DNA of 64,000 bases from Cladorhizidae sp. MBARI D1340-BT2 (taxonomy: Eukaryota; Porifera; Demospongiae; Poecilosclerida; Cladorhizidae). The DNA is taken from the NCBI GenBank assembly GCA_028752905.1, contig JAQNBH010000007.1, positions 40,651,872-40,715,871 on the forward strand. The letters are read 5' to 3'. The notes under the pieces were generated by a model. That model did not search any database. It saw only the letters and a list, made by a program, of their open reading frames with translations, and was not told where the DNA came from. Positions within the stretch are counted from its first letter, which is position 1, and each line of letters starts with the position of its first letter. The position numbers were made by a program, and so were the translations under genes. Below are positions 34,826 through 45,055 of this stretch, piece by piece.

Positions 34826-37800
34826 GTAAGTGAATTTATGGTTAATCTCAAATATTTATATATTTTTATCATTTAAAATAATATTATCAATTATATGAAC
34901 ATATATCACTTGGAATGGTTACAACTCCATTCTTAGCAATCATGGCATTTCAAAATAATGTAGAATCAGTGATGATGATAAGTGATATGCTAGGTGCAAA
35001 GTTAACAGCCACATGCTCAGTTTAAGCACATGGCAAGCTATCAGAAGTGTATTGTCCAACCAAAGATCTGTAAGGTACCAGTATAAGAATCTTGGTCCAA
35101 CATTGAAGGCTCAGAAGAAGATTGGACACTTCTTAAAGTTGCTTCTAGATCATGTTGGCCTTCCATTAGGCCTTGGCAGATGATGCTAACAAATTTTGGT
35201 GGGCTGGAGGTGGGACGTGTTGTGGGATAGGGGATTCTGAACCGCATGGATGATGCCGAAAAAAGAGTTCGAATAAAAGATGAGAAATATACTACAACTT
35301 CAGGTTATTAAAGTATTCACCTAGGATTGTAACAATGTGTTTGGTAGTTAACATAGCTGAAAAAAACATATTGAAATCAAAAATAGATAGGATGAAAGGG
35401 AAAATACATGAATATTGGGAGAATATAAATTGGCTGCAGCCATTATTTACATTATGAATATAAATATTACTTACTGATAATAATTGCTGTGTCAGTGCAT
35501 TGGTATTGTGTAAGTTTATTGTATAATTCTCGGTACCATTTCCACTTCTCTTTATCCCAACCTATCTGTAGAAAGGACCAGTATTGAAAGTAAATTAATT
35601 GACTATTTACAGCAATTGCTTGATCGATTCAACTAAAGCAAGGTGGACATAACCTGGAATGAACAGACTGCATAGCTAGCATTACAACTGATTATATAGC
35701 TAGGTGCTGTATTGTTTGAACTACATATTTTAGAATATCAATTGTAGATTGTGTAGAGAAGGTTGGCTGAACATAGAATTGTCATTGTCTGCTAAGCTGA
35801 TGTTTAATATCATGTAATCAACTGTTTTGAAAGAAAATACCCGTTGAGGAAATTGTGTGGTTGATGGAAGCCAGACACTGCTATTCATTCTGTGTATGTA
35901 TTTGTGCATTGGATTCTGACCAAAAAATAGGACAAAATGTGTCCAAAATATCTTCCTATAAGGTACTTTTGCATATAATGACAATATTATGCAAGTGTCC
36001 TCTTCCTTGATCTATTCACTGTAAGTCCAAAACATGTTAACTATAATTATTCATACATTCATACATTTAAGATCAATAAATTTAAACCACACAACACACA
36101 CCATTCAAAAGCAAAACAATCATTACACAGTACAGATTTTTTAAGCATTTTAAATGAAAAGTGTGTCCAACTGGTTTTGGTGCAAATGAGTACAGTCTTG
36201 TTTCCTTACTTTTTTTGATAGTGAGATGAAGTCTTTTTGTTGGACTTGTCTTTATTTATCTATTTTCCCATTTAAAAAATATAGTTTACACCCATTAGCT
36301 ATTACTTACTGGCATGTTTGTATAGTTTTACATTACAATGGAGGAACAGCTATGGCATCCCTCAAAATCTGGGTGACATTCACATATGAGATCTTCACAA
36401 AGCGCAATCCAGGATTTCTCTCCTTTTAAAACACTTTTTCTGACCTGTTTAATTTCTTCCTGATGCAATCAGCACATGGCATACAGTATTATTGTTGTTA
36501 ATTCCTGGGACTCCAGGATTAATGTATCCCTTTAAACATAATTCTTTCTTGTACATCACTCAGTCAGTATATAACATACTTTGTTATTATTATTGTTGTT
36601 GTTTTGTTATTTTATTGTTTAAGACATTTCCTTGGAAGAGGATTAGATCGGCTCCTTTGAGGACAGGCTATTTATTTGAAAACTAGAATAAAGTATCCTC
36701 AAACTGGATTTTTATGCAGGCCCACGCTAGCACAATACCCACAAGATACAGAGTATCAGATATGTTTGGAAATAAACTAATTTTAAGTTCAAGATCTGTC
36801 AAATAATCCTCAAATGCTAAAAAACATGATAATATATTCATTCCAAAAACATTTGGTGCAAATCCCACAAAGGTTATAGAGCAAGTGCGTAATGCTATAT
36901 TAATAAATAGTAATGTTAAGAAAGTCTTTGCAGTAGGGATAGTTATAGGTCAGCGAAGTCTTAGAGATTGCCAGCTAATGTATGCCACAAGTCAAGATCA
37001 AGCCACTATTTGAGGCTCTGGTGATTCCCTTCTGTACATTTGCTGAGAACTGCTATAGTTAAAATTTCAATAAAGCAGTGATAAGGTTTCAGGTTATAGA
37101 GTGAAGGTTTGATAGACCGTGGAATCCTTTATGGTACATTGCTCCTGTTCATGTCTCATGTCCTCTACTTACTGCAGGTAGTAGAATGGATGTTCAGCTT
37201 TAAAGGTATATATATACAAGCTGCAGCCACACCAAAGTATATGCCCCTGCGCATGGCTGAGCAACATTAAATTGATTATTCCACTAAATCTTGTATAACA
37301 CAACAACATTACAAGACAATTGACAGATTCAATACTCTGACTTGGTACTATTCATGACATTCTAAAATGCCACATTTTCACTAGATGAATGATTTCAGTG
37401 GCAACCTAATATTACAACCTGACAATAACACAATTTGGGATTTGTGGATGCAGGTACCATTAGTTTATGAGAACAAACATTTTGGCACCTATCTATTAAG
37501 TAAAAAGCTCTGGGCTGTCAGTCTATTCACACACAAACTGAAAAAATTGCAATCAACACTTTGCTATAACCAGTTTATTGATTTTCAGGACATGAACTAG
37601 CTTTACTCTAACTCATAATATGGTGAAGTCAGACAAAAATCACTTTCTAGGTTGAGCTTGTTTTAGTTGAGCAGTTACTTTGCAAAATGGATGTTCATAA
37701 ATGCTTCCTACCATCACATGCTATTGACCTAGACTCTACATGATCCTGCAATATTTTTATAAAGTACACAGAGAGGTCTGCTTTTATTACTAAAAACAAC

Positions 37801-38334
37801 ACACATGAGAACTAAGGTTATGGCTTCTTGAACATATCTTAGTTTACTTGACTGCACTGAGGAGAGCTCATTGTCCAAGAATATTCCCACCAGTTGCTTG
37901 GAAACAGCCAGTCAGTATTACTGTTGTTGCAGATACTCCAGCTCCTGTTATGCTTTCTTTGGATAACCATTATCAAATACACCTACCGGCCTGCCATGTA
38001 TTTCTGAGAACTATATATGCCACATGCAGTAAATAAAGACTTTAATTACATTTCCAAACGGAGCCATTGAGTTAACAGTGTAGTAAATGCTGCATAACAA
38101 ACTCTATGCACTAAACAACCACATTTTTTTCCATCCTAAAAAATCAGGAAACCCCTATGGGTTCATTTTAATCCTCAGCCTCCAAATACCAAAACTCCCC
38201 TCCCACCCCCCTTTAGTATTTTTGTGTAACCCTTGAATAGAACAGTATCAGAGCGCATCCTTGAATTTCCAACCAGATCTGCAAGCACACATAGGAATTG
38301 TTTTGTTGTCACATGAGTTTTGGACGATGTTTCT
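34826..38334. other. Non-coding, no gene recognised
   Basis: Near-identical to 1438-4946. One difference noticed is at 35464 (C for G at 2076). No supportable gene. Confidence 0.5.
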
Positions 38335-38518
38335 CAGCTTAAGAGAGTGCCTGCAACTTGGGAGTCCAGGTAATAATCTAGGAAGCTGCCCAGCTTTAGA
38401 GAGTGCTTGCAACTTGGGAGTCCAGGTAATAATCTAGGAACCTGCCCAGCTTTAGAGAGGGCTTGCAACTTGGGAGTCCAGGTAATCATTTAGGAACCTG
38501 CCCAGCTTGAGAGAGTGA
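38335..38518. repeat. 56-bp minisatellite, copy B
   Basis: Same repeat number and unit order as 4947-5130. Confidence 0.9.
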
Positions 38519-39174
38519 CTGAATGTGAAGCCAAATCATCTCTTTAACTGTCTCAAATTCTTCCAAGGAACATCAAGTCTTGAATGGCTATGACAATGAT
38601 AGAGCTGTACAAACACTACAATGTAGGTTAGAAATACTTTTCAAATGTAATTTTTTATCTGGACTTATGTTCATGTGAAGAGGGTTCTAAAATTATAAAT
38701 TCCAAACATAAAAAAAATCTTGTGGTTAACGACTTTGTAGCTCAATAGATTCTGCAGCACACTTCTCTAAGTGAAATAGATAAATAGCTCACATTCAAAT
38801 GTTAGATCTCTCTCTTTTGATAATAAAAAAATTGCACAAGTACAACTATGCTCAAGTTACCTACATCCAAGTACATCAAGGAGTGCCTGTTATGCCACAG
38901 CCCTTGCTAATTGTAGTAACTGGCCTGAAGGGCAGTAGCCTAACCTACTAGTTCAAGTGTTCAGTAGTTAATAACAACGTAATCTTACAATGTCACGTCA
39001 GTACAGTATATCTCAAAAACTCTACTACACAGTGCTTAGCCTGGTGCCCTTAATTAGGCTGCCAGGCCCAGCTCACATGACCAAATATGGGCAATTACAA
39101 TAACCTTACTGATGTGGTTGTCCAATCATATGCTAGAATGCGTGTATGTGTGCATGTTCAGTAATCAGGGTCAT
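38519..39174. other. Non-coding, LTR target region
   Basis: Counterpart of 5131-5786, ending in target site GTCAT at 39170-39174. Confidence 0.45.
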
Positions 39175-39622
39175 TGTGACAGGAATAGGGTTAGTGTATC
39201 ACCTAAGGGTCTCTACCCTGCTCTAGCCTATTCCTCCACTTATTGGTACTGCTGCCACCAGGTACTTTAAGGCTAAGCACCAATCTATCCTAGCCTAGTG
39301 CCTACTAGCTAGTCAACCAGCTTGTTGCAAAGTATCTTGAGGCCAAGGTATCCACACATTCAGTTACACACTCAGTATAGTGTCTCAACAACACAGACTC
39401 TGTAACCTGGGACCTTAATTAGAACTCCAGCCAGAGCCTGGTTATGACCATACAAGGACAACACCATGTGCTAACCAATAACAATGTCCAGTGGTGAGCA
39501 TGCTCAATCACTCCAGCTAGCACAAACACACATACATGTAATAAGTCTAAATCCATCTAATTATGGTCAGTCTCAGTCCCTTTGATCTGTCCCTTGCTTG
39601 TGTCACAGCTGCTCCTGTGACA
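39175..39622 (-). repeat. LTR, left (3' LTR of element)
   Basis: 448 bases from TGTGACAGG to CCTGTGACA. It is preceded on the - strand by the polypurine tract. It matches the solo LTR at 5787-6234 at both positions where the two LTRs differ. Confidence 0.95.
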
Positions 39623-40022
39623 CTCTTCCCTTCTCCTTCTTGAGTGTCGGGCTCTCATCACGACTCCATGCCTGCCTGGATAGGGCATCTGCATTCTGGT
39701 GACGCATTCCAGCACGGTGTTCGATGGTAAATACGTAAGGCTGCAAAGCCAGGGCCCACCGCGTAAGTCGTCCCGACTCCTCCTTGCGTCGGTCTAGGTA
39801 AACCAGGCTGCGATGATCTGTCACGACTTTGAACGGCCTTCCTGACAAGTACACACGGAAGTGTCGGATGGCAGCCACCACTGCCAAGCACTCCTGCTCG
39901 GTCACAGAGTAATGCTGCTCTGCCGGTTTGAGGCGTCGTGAGAAATATGCCACTGGGTGGTCAGTCTCCTTCGAGTCCATCTGGCTCAGTACCGCTCCTA
40001 TGCCGGTTCCTGATGCATCAGT
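39603..40022 (-). pseudogene. RNase H domain of the element
   Basis: The RNase H part starts with TDAS (40011-40022) and continues through HPVAYFSRRL, EQECLAVVAAIRHFRVYL, VTDHRSLVYL, RWALALQPYVFTIEHRAG and NADALSRQAW. These are the usual gypsy RNase H blocks with their acidic residues. The frame is separated from the RT by an in-frame stop (TTA on the + strand at 40077-40079) and a frameshift further upstream. It lies at the 3' end of pol and overlaps the left LTR slightly at its stop. Confidence 0.88.
39623..39641 (-). other. Polypurine tract
   Basis: Reading the - strand, AAGAAGGAGAAGGGAAGAG abuts the left LTR. This is the expected plus-strand primer of an LTR retrotransposon transcribed leftwards. 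Confidence 0.85.
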
Positions 40023-40162
40023 GTGTAGAGTAAAGTCTTTTCCTTCGTCTGGACTGGATAGTACTGGGTCGTGTGATTACGCCTCTTTCAATGCATCAAA
40101 TGCTTCATCCATCTTTGTCGACCAGAGTATGCTGTCTGGAGCTATCTTCCGAGTAGCCTCCG

Positions 40163-41425
40163 TCAGCGGCACGACGATCGATCCATATGCAGGAATGAAT
40201 AGTTTGCCAATCCTAGGAATGCTCGCATCTCTTTCTTTCGTCTTGGCTTCTTGTAGTTCAACAGTGCATCAACTTTAGCTTGCAATGGCCTCACCATCCC
40301 TTCTCCAACCTGATGCCCCAAATATTGACAGCTCTTCCCAGCTATCTTGCATTTGGTTGTCTTTAAAGTTAAACCTGTTTTCTGCAGTCGTTCAAACACG
40401 GCTCTGAGGTGGTCAATATGCTCTCCGAAGCTACGACTAAAAACGACGATGTCATCAATGTATGCTGCAGCCGATGCAGCAACATCAGCCAACACGGTGT
40501 TCATCAAATGCTGGAAGTTTGATGGTGCATTCCTTAAACCAAAGGGCATACACACATATTCCCACTTCCCAAATGGAGTCACGAAGGCTGTCTTTTCGAT
40601 TGATTCTGGATCTACCAATACCTGATGGTAGCCTTTTGCTAAGTCCAATGTTGATATGTAGCTTGCTGAGCCTAGCTTGTCCAGCAAGTCTCCGATGTGA
40701 GGCAAGCGGAACGGGTCAGGAGTAGTTACACTGTTCAATCTCCTATAGTCGATACAAAGTCTTTTTGACCCGTCCTTCTTGCTGACTAACAATGCAGGGG
40801 AAGCCCAAGGGCTCCTTGATGGTCTAATGACTCCCAGCTCCAGTAGTTCTTTCACTGCCTTCCTCATCTCATCCATCTTTCTTGGATCTAGCCTGTACGG
40901 AGGTCGGTGGATTGGGTAGGGTGCGCTGGTATGAATCACTAGCGGGTTGACATCTGTCCTCCCTGGTTCATCCCTACAGATCTTTTCAAAGTCCTTCAGC
41001 AATGCTTTCACTACTCCTACTTGCTCCATGGTAAGTTGTTCGTCCAGGGCAGGGCTGCCCTCCTCCCCTTCTTCTCGTTTGCAAGGACCCAAGTCATCAA
41101 CATCATCATGGCTCTCAATGCTCAAACAGCTTGCAACAGGAGAGTGATACACTTTCAGCATGTTTATATGTCTTTTCAGGGTCTTTCTCGGATCATTCGG
41201 GGCTACTAGCAGGTAAGTAGAGCTACTGATCTTTTGTTTCAGTAGGAATGGACCGTCCCACTTTGGCTCAAGTTTTGCGGTCAATCCTGGCATTCTCACC
41301 ATCACCAATTCTCCTTCATTCAATTCTCTTGCCTTTGCTTTTCTGTCGATCCAGTCGTCTGGTTTGGTGTTCTTCGATACTCGCCCAATAAATGCGGTAG
41401 AGCTAAGTCCCAGCGTCCTCGCCAT
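40163..41425 (-). CDS. Integrase C-terminus plus reverse transcriptase
   Basis: Open frame of 420 codons. The start resembles the integrase C-terminal GPF/Y module (WDGPFLLKQKISSSTYLL, LKRHINMLKVYH). A linker with LLKDFEKICRDEPGRT follows, then a full RT palm: LGVIRPSRSPWASPALLV, KKDGSKRLCIDYRRLN, TLDLAKGYHQVLV, FGLRNAPSNFQHLMN and the catalytic AYIDDIVVF with YIDD at 40451-40462, then CQYLGHQV and FLGLANY. After that the frame is lost near 40200, just before the expected tether to RNase H. It is in a different frame from the upstream gag-protease-integrase ORF, which it overlaps at 41320-41425, apparently because of a deletion near 41350. The ATG is probably not a natural start. Confidence 0.85.
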   Translation of the reverse strand: MARTLGLSSTAFIGRVSKNTKPDDWIDRKAKARELNEGELVMVRMPGLTAKLEPKWDGPFLLKQKISSSTYLLVAPNDPRKTLKRHINMLKVYHSPVASCLSIESHDDVDDLGPCKREEGEEGSPALDEQLTMEQVGVVKALLKDFEKICRDEPGRTDVNPLVIHTSAPYPIHRPPYRLDPRKMDEMRKAVKELLELGVIRPSRSPWASPALLVSKKDGSKRLCIDYRRLNSVTTPDPFRLPHIGDLLDKLGSASYISTLDLAKGYHQVLVDPESIEKTAFVTPFGKWEYVCMPFGLRNAPSNFQHLMNTVLADVAASAAAYIDDIVVFSRSFGEHIDHLRAVFERLQKTGLTLKTTKCKIAGKSCQYLGHQVGEGMVRPLQAKVDALLNYKKPRRKKEMRAFLGLANYSFLHMDRSSCR

Positions 41426-44028
41426 TGCTTCAAGACTTTCCTAATCATGGACTTAAGTGTCGAGTTTAGCCTTTCAACCATGCCATCGGTGGCAGGATGG
41501 TAGGGAGAGGTGGTTATTGTCTTCACTCCCAAAAATTCATATAGCTCCTTCAACAGTTTTCCCACAAAGTTTGTGCCACAGTCTGTAAGGATCTCGTTTG
41601 GCACGCCTGTCCACTCAAATAGTTGAGTTAGCTTCTCTGCTATTACAAAACTTTCAGTTGATCGGAGGGGAAAAGCTTCTGGCCATCTTGTGGCATAATC
41701 TGCCACTACGAGCACAAAGCGGTGTCCTTCAGCTGTCATTGGTATGGGACCCGTAATGTCCATTGCTATTCGGGAGAATGGTTCATCCACTATGGGTAAT
41801 GGTTGGAGAGGGACAGGTGGCAAGCTCCTGCCAGATGTTTGGCATTCTGGGCAAGCTTCACACAAGGTCCTGACTTCCTGGTGCAGACCTGGCCAGTAAA
41901 ATTCATCAGTGATATGTTGAGTCATTCGGTCTCGGCCCATATGTGACGGTTTGTGAGCTAACGACAGAATGATGTTTCTGTACTTTCTTGGCAAGCAAAG
42001 CTGTGCTGATTTATTTCCAAGTCTGTCTTCTGCCTTCCTCCACAACATGCCATCCTCGACATAAATCTTAGATTGTGTTGGCTGTTCAGCTTTCTTCCAC
42101 CATGTAGTCAACGTCGGGTCATTCCTTTGCTCTTGTCTTAACTCCTCTGCACTCACATCCAGTGGGTGTCCTTTCTCCTCCTGCAAGTGCTTCTGTCTTC
42201 CATGCCTCTTCTGGGCCCGTGTTTGCTTGGGCTTGGAGTCTGGCCTTGGATTGTCATCCTCTTCTTCTGAATTGCTGGAATCGGTCTCAACTCCTTGATC
42301 ATCTGGTACACCAACCCATGGTTGTTCTTGATCACCTTCTTCGTCAGTGGAGTAGTCATCCAATGCTTCGGCTGGTTTAGCATCCTCCAACTCCTGACTT
42401 GTATCATCAGTTTCTTTCGTGCTCTGGGATCTGGTCGTCACCATTCCCATCCACTTGTGGTAAAGTTGCCTTGTGCCCAACTCCCACAGTCCTGGCATGT
42501 CATTGCCCAACAATACTCCGTGCTTGAGGTTGTCAACCACCAGCACTTCCAACTCTCCTTTCTTATCGTCCACTTGCAGGGTAAGTCTGGCGATGTCATG
42601 CTGTCGTACATCTCCTCCATATGATTCAGCAGTCTTCTTTCTGCCTAGCAGACACTCTGGGGGCACCAAATCTGCTCTTACTGCTGTCTGGTCTGCCCCG
42701 GAATCCAGCAAGATGTCACTGCATGTCTTGCCTTGCACCAAGCCTTCCACAATAGCCTTTCCGCTCACCTCCGATCTGACCAGCTGTGCTTCTTGCTTTC
42801 CAGTCAGTGGAGTGTCAATGTCTAAGCTAGCCAGAGTGGGTGGCTCAGCCTTGACTTTGTAGTTTCCTCTCTTGGTTCTGCAGTCTGCAGCTATGTGCCC
42901 AACATGGCCACACTTGAAGCAGGTCAGCTTAGATCCCCACTCTCTCCTTCTCATTTCACTTCCAGCGGATGGTCCAGTGCTTTCCCTTGACTTTGTCTTC
43001 GTTCCAGTCACTACTTCTTCTTGTTTCCATCTAGCTTTCTCTCTCATGTGAGGCGGCTGGTATTTTTGTTCGAGTCTGCCTCCTTTATGCTGTCTCTCAC
43101 TGTTTGGTCCTTCTGGACTAGTCCAGCCTCGTGCCGTCACAAATCTGTCGGCCAACTTAGCAGCTTCTGATGCTGTTTTTGGTTCTCGATCTATCACATG
43201 CTCAGCCAGTTTCCTTGGCATATACTTTAGGAGAATATCCAATACTCCCAACTGAATCATGTCCTCCATGGACGTGCACCTCTCGATCCAATGTCGATAC
43301 AACTTGGTAACTCGATGAGCCATCATAGCCCAGTTCTCGGTTGTCGTCATCCGGACACTATCGAGTTTTTCCCGATATGACTGAGTATCAATATGATATC
43401 TAGTCAATATGGCTTCTCTTGTCTTGGCATAGTCTACTCGGTCTTCCTTTGGCAAACTAGTGTAAGTTTCGGATGCCTCTGGTCTCAGTATGGGCGCCAA
43501 CTGCTTCGTCCAGTCCTTCTCGTCCACCTGATATGTGGTCATATGCACCTCAAATGCCTCCAGATAGTCTACCGGATCTTCAACTTCTTCCATCGTCCTG
43601 AATCGGGGTACTTTCTCCCGTGGTGGAGTAGCCACTGGGATTGCATCCTCCAATATCACTGAACGTTCGTCACTCTTCACCGCCAACAACAGTTGCTCCC
43701 ACTTCCTTTCTCTCTCCATCAATTCATCCCTCTGTCTTCTCAACTCATCTTCTCTCCGCTCCTGTTCCTTCAACTTCTCCTCCTTTCTTTCCTTCAACTC
43801 TCTCTTCCGTAGTGCCTTTCTCTCCCTGTCCCGCTGTTCATCCTTTTGGGTTAGGTACATGAGCAAGGCAGTTATGTCCATCGACCCCGTCACGGGTCTT
43901 TCCAACTTTACGTCATCATCTTCCTCCTCGCTCTCCAATTCAGATGAGTGTTCATCCACCTCCTCACTATCCTTAACCTCCTCCTGAGATCGGGGTTGTT
44001 CCTTCTTAGATCTGGCTCGATTCGCCAT
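41320..44028 (-). CDS. Gag-protease-integrase polyprotein
   Basis: A long frame open from 44103; I prefer the ATG at 44026-44028 (MANRARSKK). Gag: acidic then a K/R/E-rich coiled coil, a capsid-like region, and a zinc knuckle CFKCGHVGHIAADC at 42880-42921. Protease: LLDSGADQTAV with DSGAD at 42691-42705. Integrase: zinc site HKPSHMG ... CEACPEC, core with MDITGP, LTDCGTNF and TDGMVERLNSTL (D, D, E). It ends soon after EYRRTPNQTTG, where the sequence jumps to what should be a much later part of the integrase, in the wrong frame. Integrase precedes RT, the reverse of normal gypsy order. Cys in LTDCGTNF replaces the more usual Q/R/H. Confidence 0.9.
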   Translation of the reverse strand: MANRARSKKEQPRSQEEVKDSEEVDEHSSELESEEEDDDVKLERPVTGSMDITALLMYLTQKDEQRDRERKALRKRELKERKEEKLKEQERREDELRRQRDELMERERKWEQLLLAVKSDERSVILEDAIPVATPPREKVPRFRTMEEVEDPVDYLEAFEVHMTTYQVDEKDWTKQLAPILRPEASETYTSLPKEDRVDYAKTREAILTRYHIDTQSYREKLDSVRMTTTENWAMMAHRVTKLYRHWIERCTSMEDMIQLGVLDILLKYMPRKLAEHVIDREPKTASEAAKLADRFVTARGWTSPEGPNSERQHKGGRLEQKYQPPHMREKARWKQEEVVTGTKTKSRESTGPSAGSEMRRREWGSKLTCFKCGHVGHIAADCRTKRGNYKVKAEPPTLASLDIDTPLTGKQEAQLVRSEVSGKAIVEGLVQGKTCSDILLDSGADQTAVRADLVPPECLLGRKKTAESYGGDVRQHDIARLTLQVDDKKGELEVLVVDNLKHGVLLGNDMPGLWELGTRQLYHKWMGMVTTRSQSTKETDDTSQELEDAKPAEALDDYSTDEEGDQEQPWVGVPDDQGVETDSSNSEEEDDNPRPDSKPKQTRAQKRHGRQKHLQEEKGHPLDVSAEELRQEQRNDPTLTTWWKKAEQPTQSKIYVEDGMLWRKAEDRLGNKSAQLCLPRKYRNIILSLAHKPSHMGRDRMTQHITDEFYWPGLHQEVRTLCEACPECQTSGRSLPPVPLQPLPIVDEPFSRIAMDITGPIPMTAEGHRFVLVVADYATRWPEAFPLRSTESFVIAEKLTQLFEWTGVPNEILTDCGTNFVGKLLKELYEFLGVKTITTSPYHPATDGMVERLNSTLKSMIRKVLKQWRGRWDLALPHLLGEYRRTPNQTTGSTEKQRQEN

Positions 44029-44257
44029 AGTCCAGATGCTCGTTTCCTGTTTTGAAAATTTTAGTTGCTTCCAGTGCCTACACCGAGTACTCGAGTCAAA
44101 CAATCACAATTCGATCGATCGACCTTAGCTTAACTCAGCTATACTCTAGGACTCGGTATCCACTACCAGCAACCTCAATTCTACTGTTCAGTAGCGACTT
44201 AGCTGTAACTGTCTTAGCTTCAGTAATCCTAACTTCAGCAGACTAACTCCAGCTATC

Positions 44258-44272
44258 CCACCGCTGCCACCA
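44258..44272 (-). other. Primer-binding site
   Basis: On the - strand, two bases (AC) after the right LTR, the sequence TGGTGGCAGCGGTGG begins with TGG, complementary to a tRNA 3' CCA end. I do not assign the tRNA. Confidence 0.7.
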
Positions 44273-44274
44273 GT

Positions 44275-44722
44275 TGTGACAAGAATAGGGTTAGTGTATC
44301 ACCTAAGGGTCTCTACCCTGCTCTAGCCTATTCCTCCACTTATTGGTACTGCTGCCACCAGGTACTTTAAGGCTAAGCACCAACCTATCCTAGCCTAGTG
44401 CCTACTAGCTAGTCAACCAGCTTGTTGCAAAGTATCTTGAGGCCAAGGTATCCACACATTCAGTTACACACTCAGTATAGTGTCTCAACAACACAGACTC
44501 TGTAACCTGGGACCTTAATTAGAACTCCAGCCAGAGCCTGGTTATGACCATACAAGGACAACACCATGTGCTAACCAATAACAATGTCCAGTGGTGAGCA
44601 TGCTCAATCACTCCAGCTAGCACAAACACACATACATGTAATAAGTCTAAATCCATCTAATTATGGTCAGTCTCAGTCCCTTTGATCTGTCCCTTGCTTG
44701 TGTCACAGCTGCTCCTGTGACA
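44275..44722 (-). repeat. LTR, right (5' LTR of element)
   Basis: 448 bases. It differs from the left LTR at two positions seen by eye: A for G at the eighth base or so (TGTGACAAG), and C for T in CACCAACCTATCC. It should carry the promoter for leftward transcription. Confidence 0.95.
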
Positions 44723-44902
44723 GTCATGGAGTTCATAAGCCTGAGATGTCTGCTTTAAGGGCTCATTAGCACCTTCGGTAGTGAGTCACACCTTGCCATG
44801 TCAAGGTTGTCACGCCGGGCCTCAACAGTGCCTAAATTGTTTTTAGTTGTATTTCCAGATTAAAATGTGCTAGCCATTCTTATTTGTGGCCAGAAGAAGC
44901 CA

Positions 44903-45055
44903 TACTCTACAAAATGAGCATTAGGTGCTAAAATACGACTAATTAGGCAAGCGTCGATGCTGAAAAATATTTTGAGAGAATATTTTTTCAGTACCCCATG
45001 CTTGTCTACTTCATTATGTCTTAGCACCTAAATCATCACACAGAGTTGTAGAGTA
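44903..45055. mobile_element. Foldback/MITE-like inverted repeat, copy B
   Basis: Counterpart of 6415-6567 with the same paired ends and inner TTAGGTGCTAA inverted pair. Confidence 0.6.

Larger units (their letters stand above)
39175..44722 (-). mobile_element. Ty3/gypsy LTR retrotransposon, Gmr1-like
   Basis: A 5548-base element with 448-base LTRs at each end, TG...CA termini and flanking GTCAT duplications (39170-39174, 44723-44727). It is transcribed leftwards. Domain order along the - strand is gag with zinc knuckle, protease, integrase, reverse transcriptase, RNase H. Integrase ahead of RT is typical of copia, yet the RT and integrase motifs are gypsy-like, as in the Gmr1 group. The LTRs differ at two positions that I can see, so insertion is recent, but the coding region carries at least three lesions. 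Its GC-richer, purine-skewed codons contrast with the AT-rich host DNA. Confidence 0.95.

Noticed and set aside
40347..43862. Many open frames on the + strand inside the LTR element
   Set aside because: Antisense shadows of the gag-pol reading frames; none has a recognisable domain.
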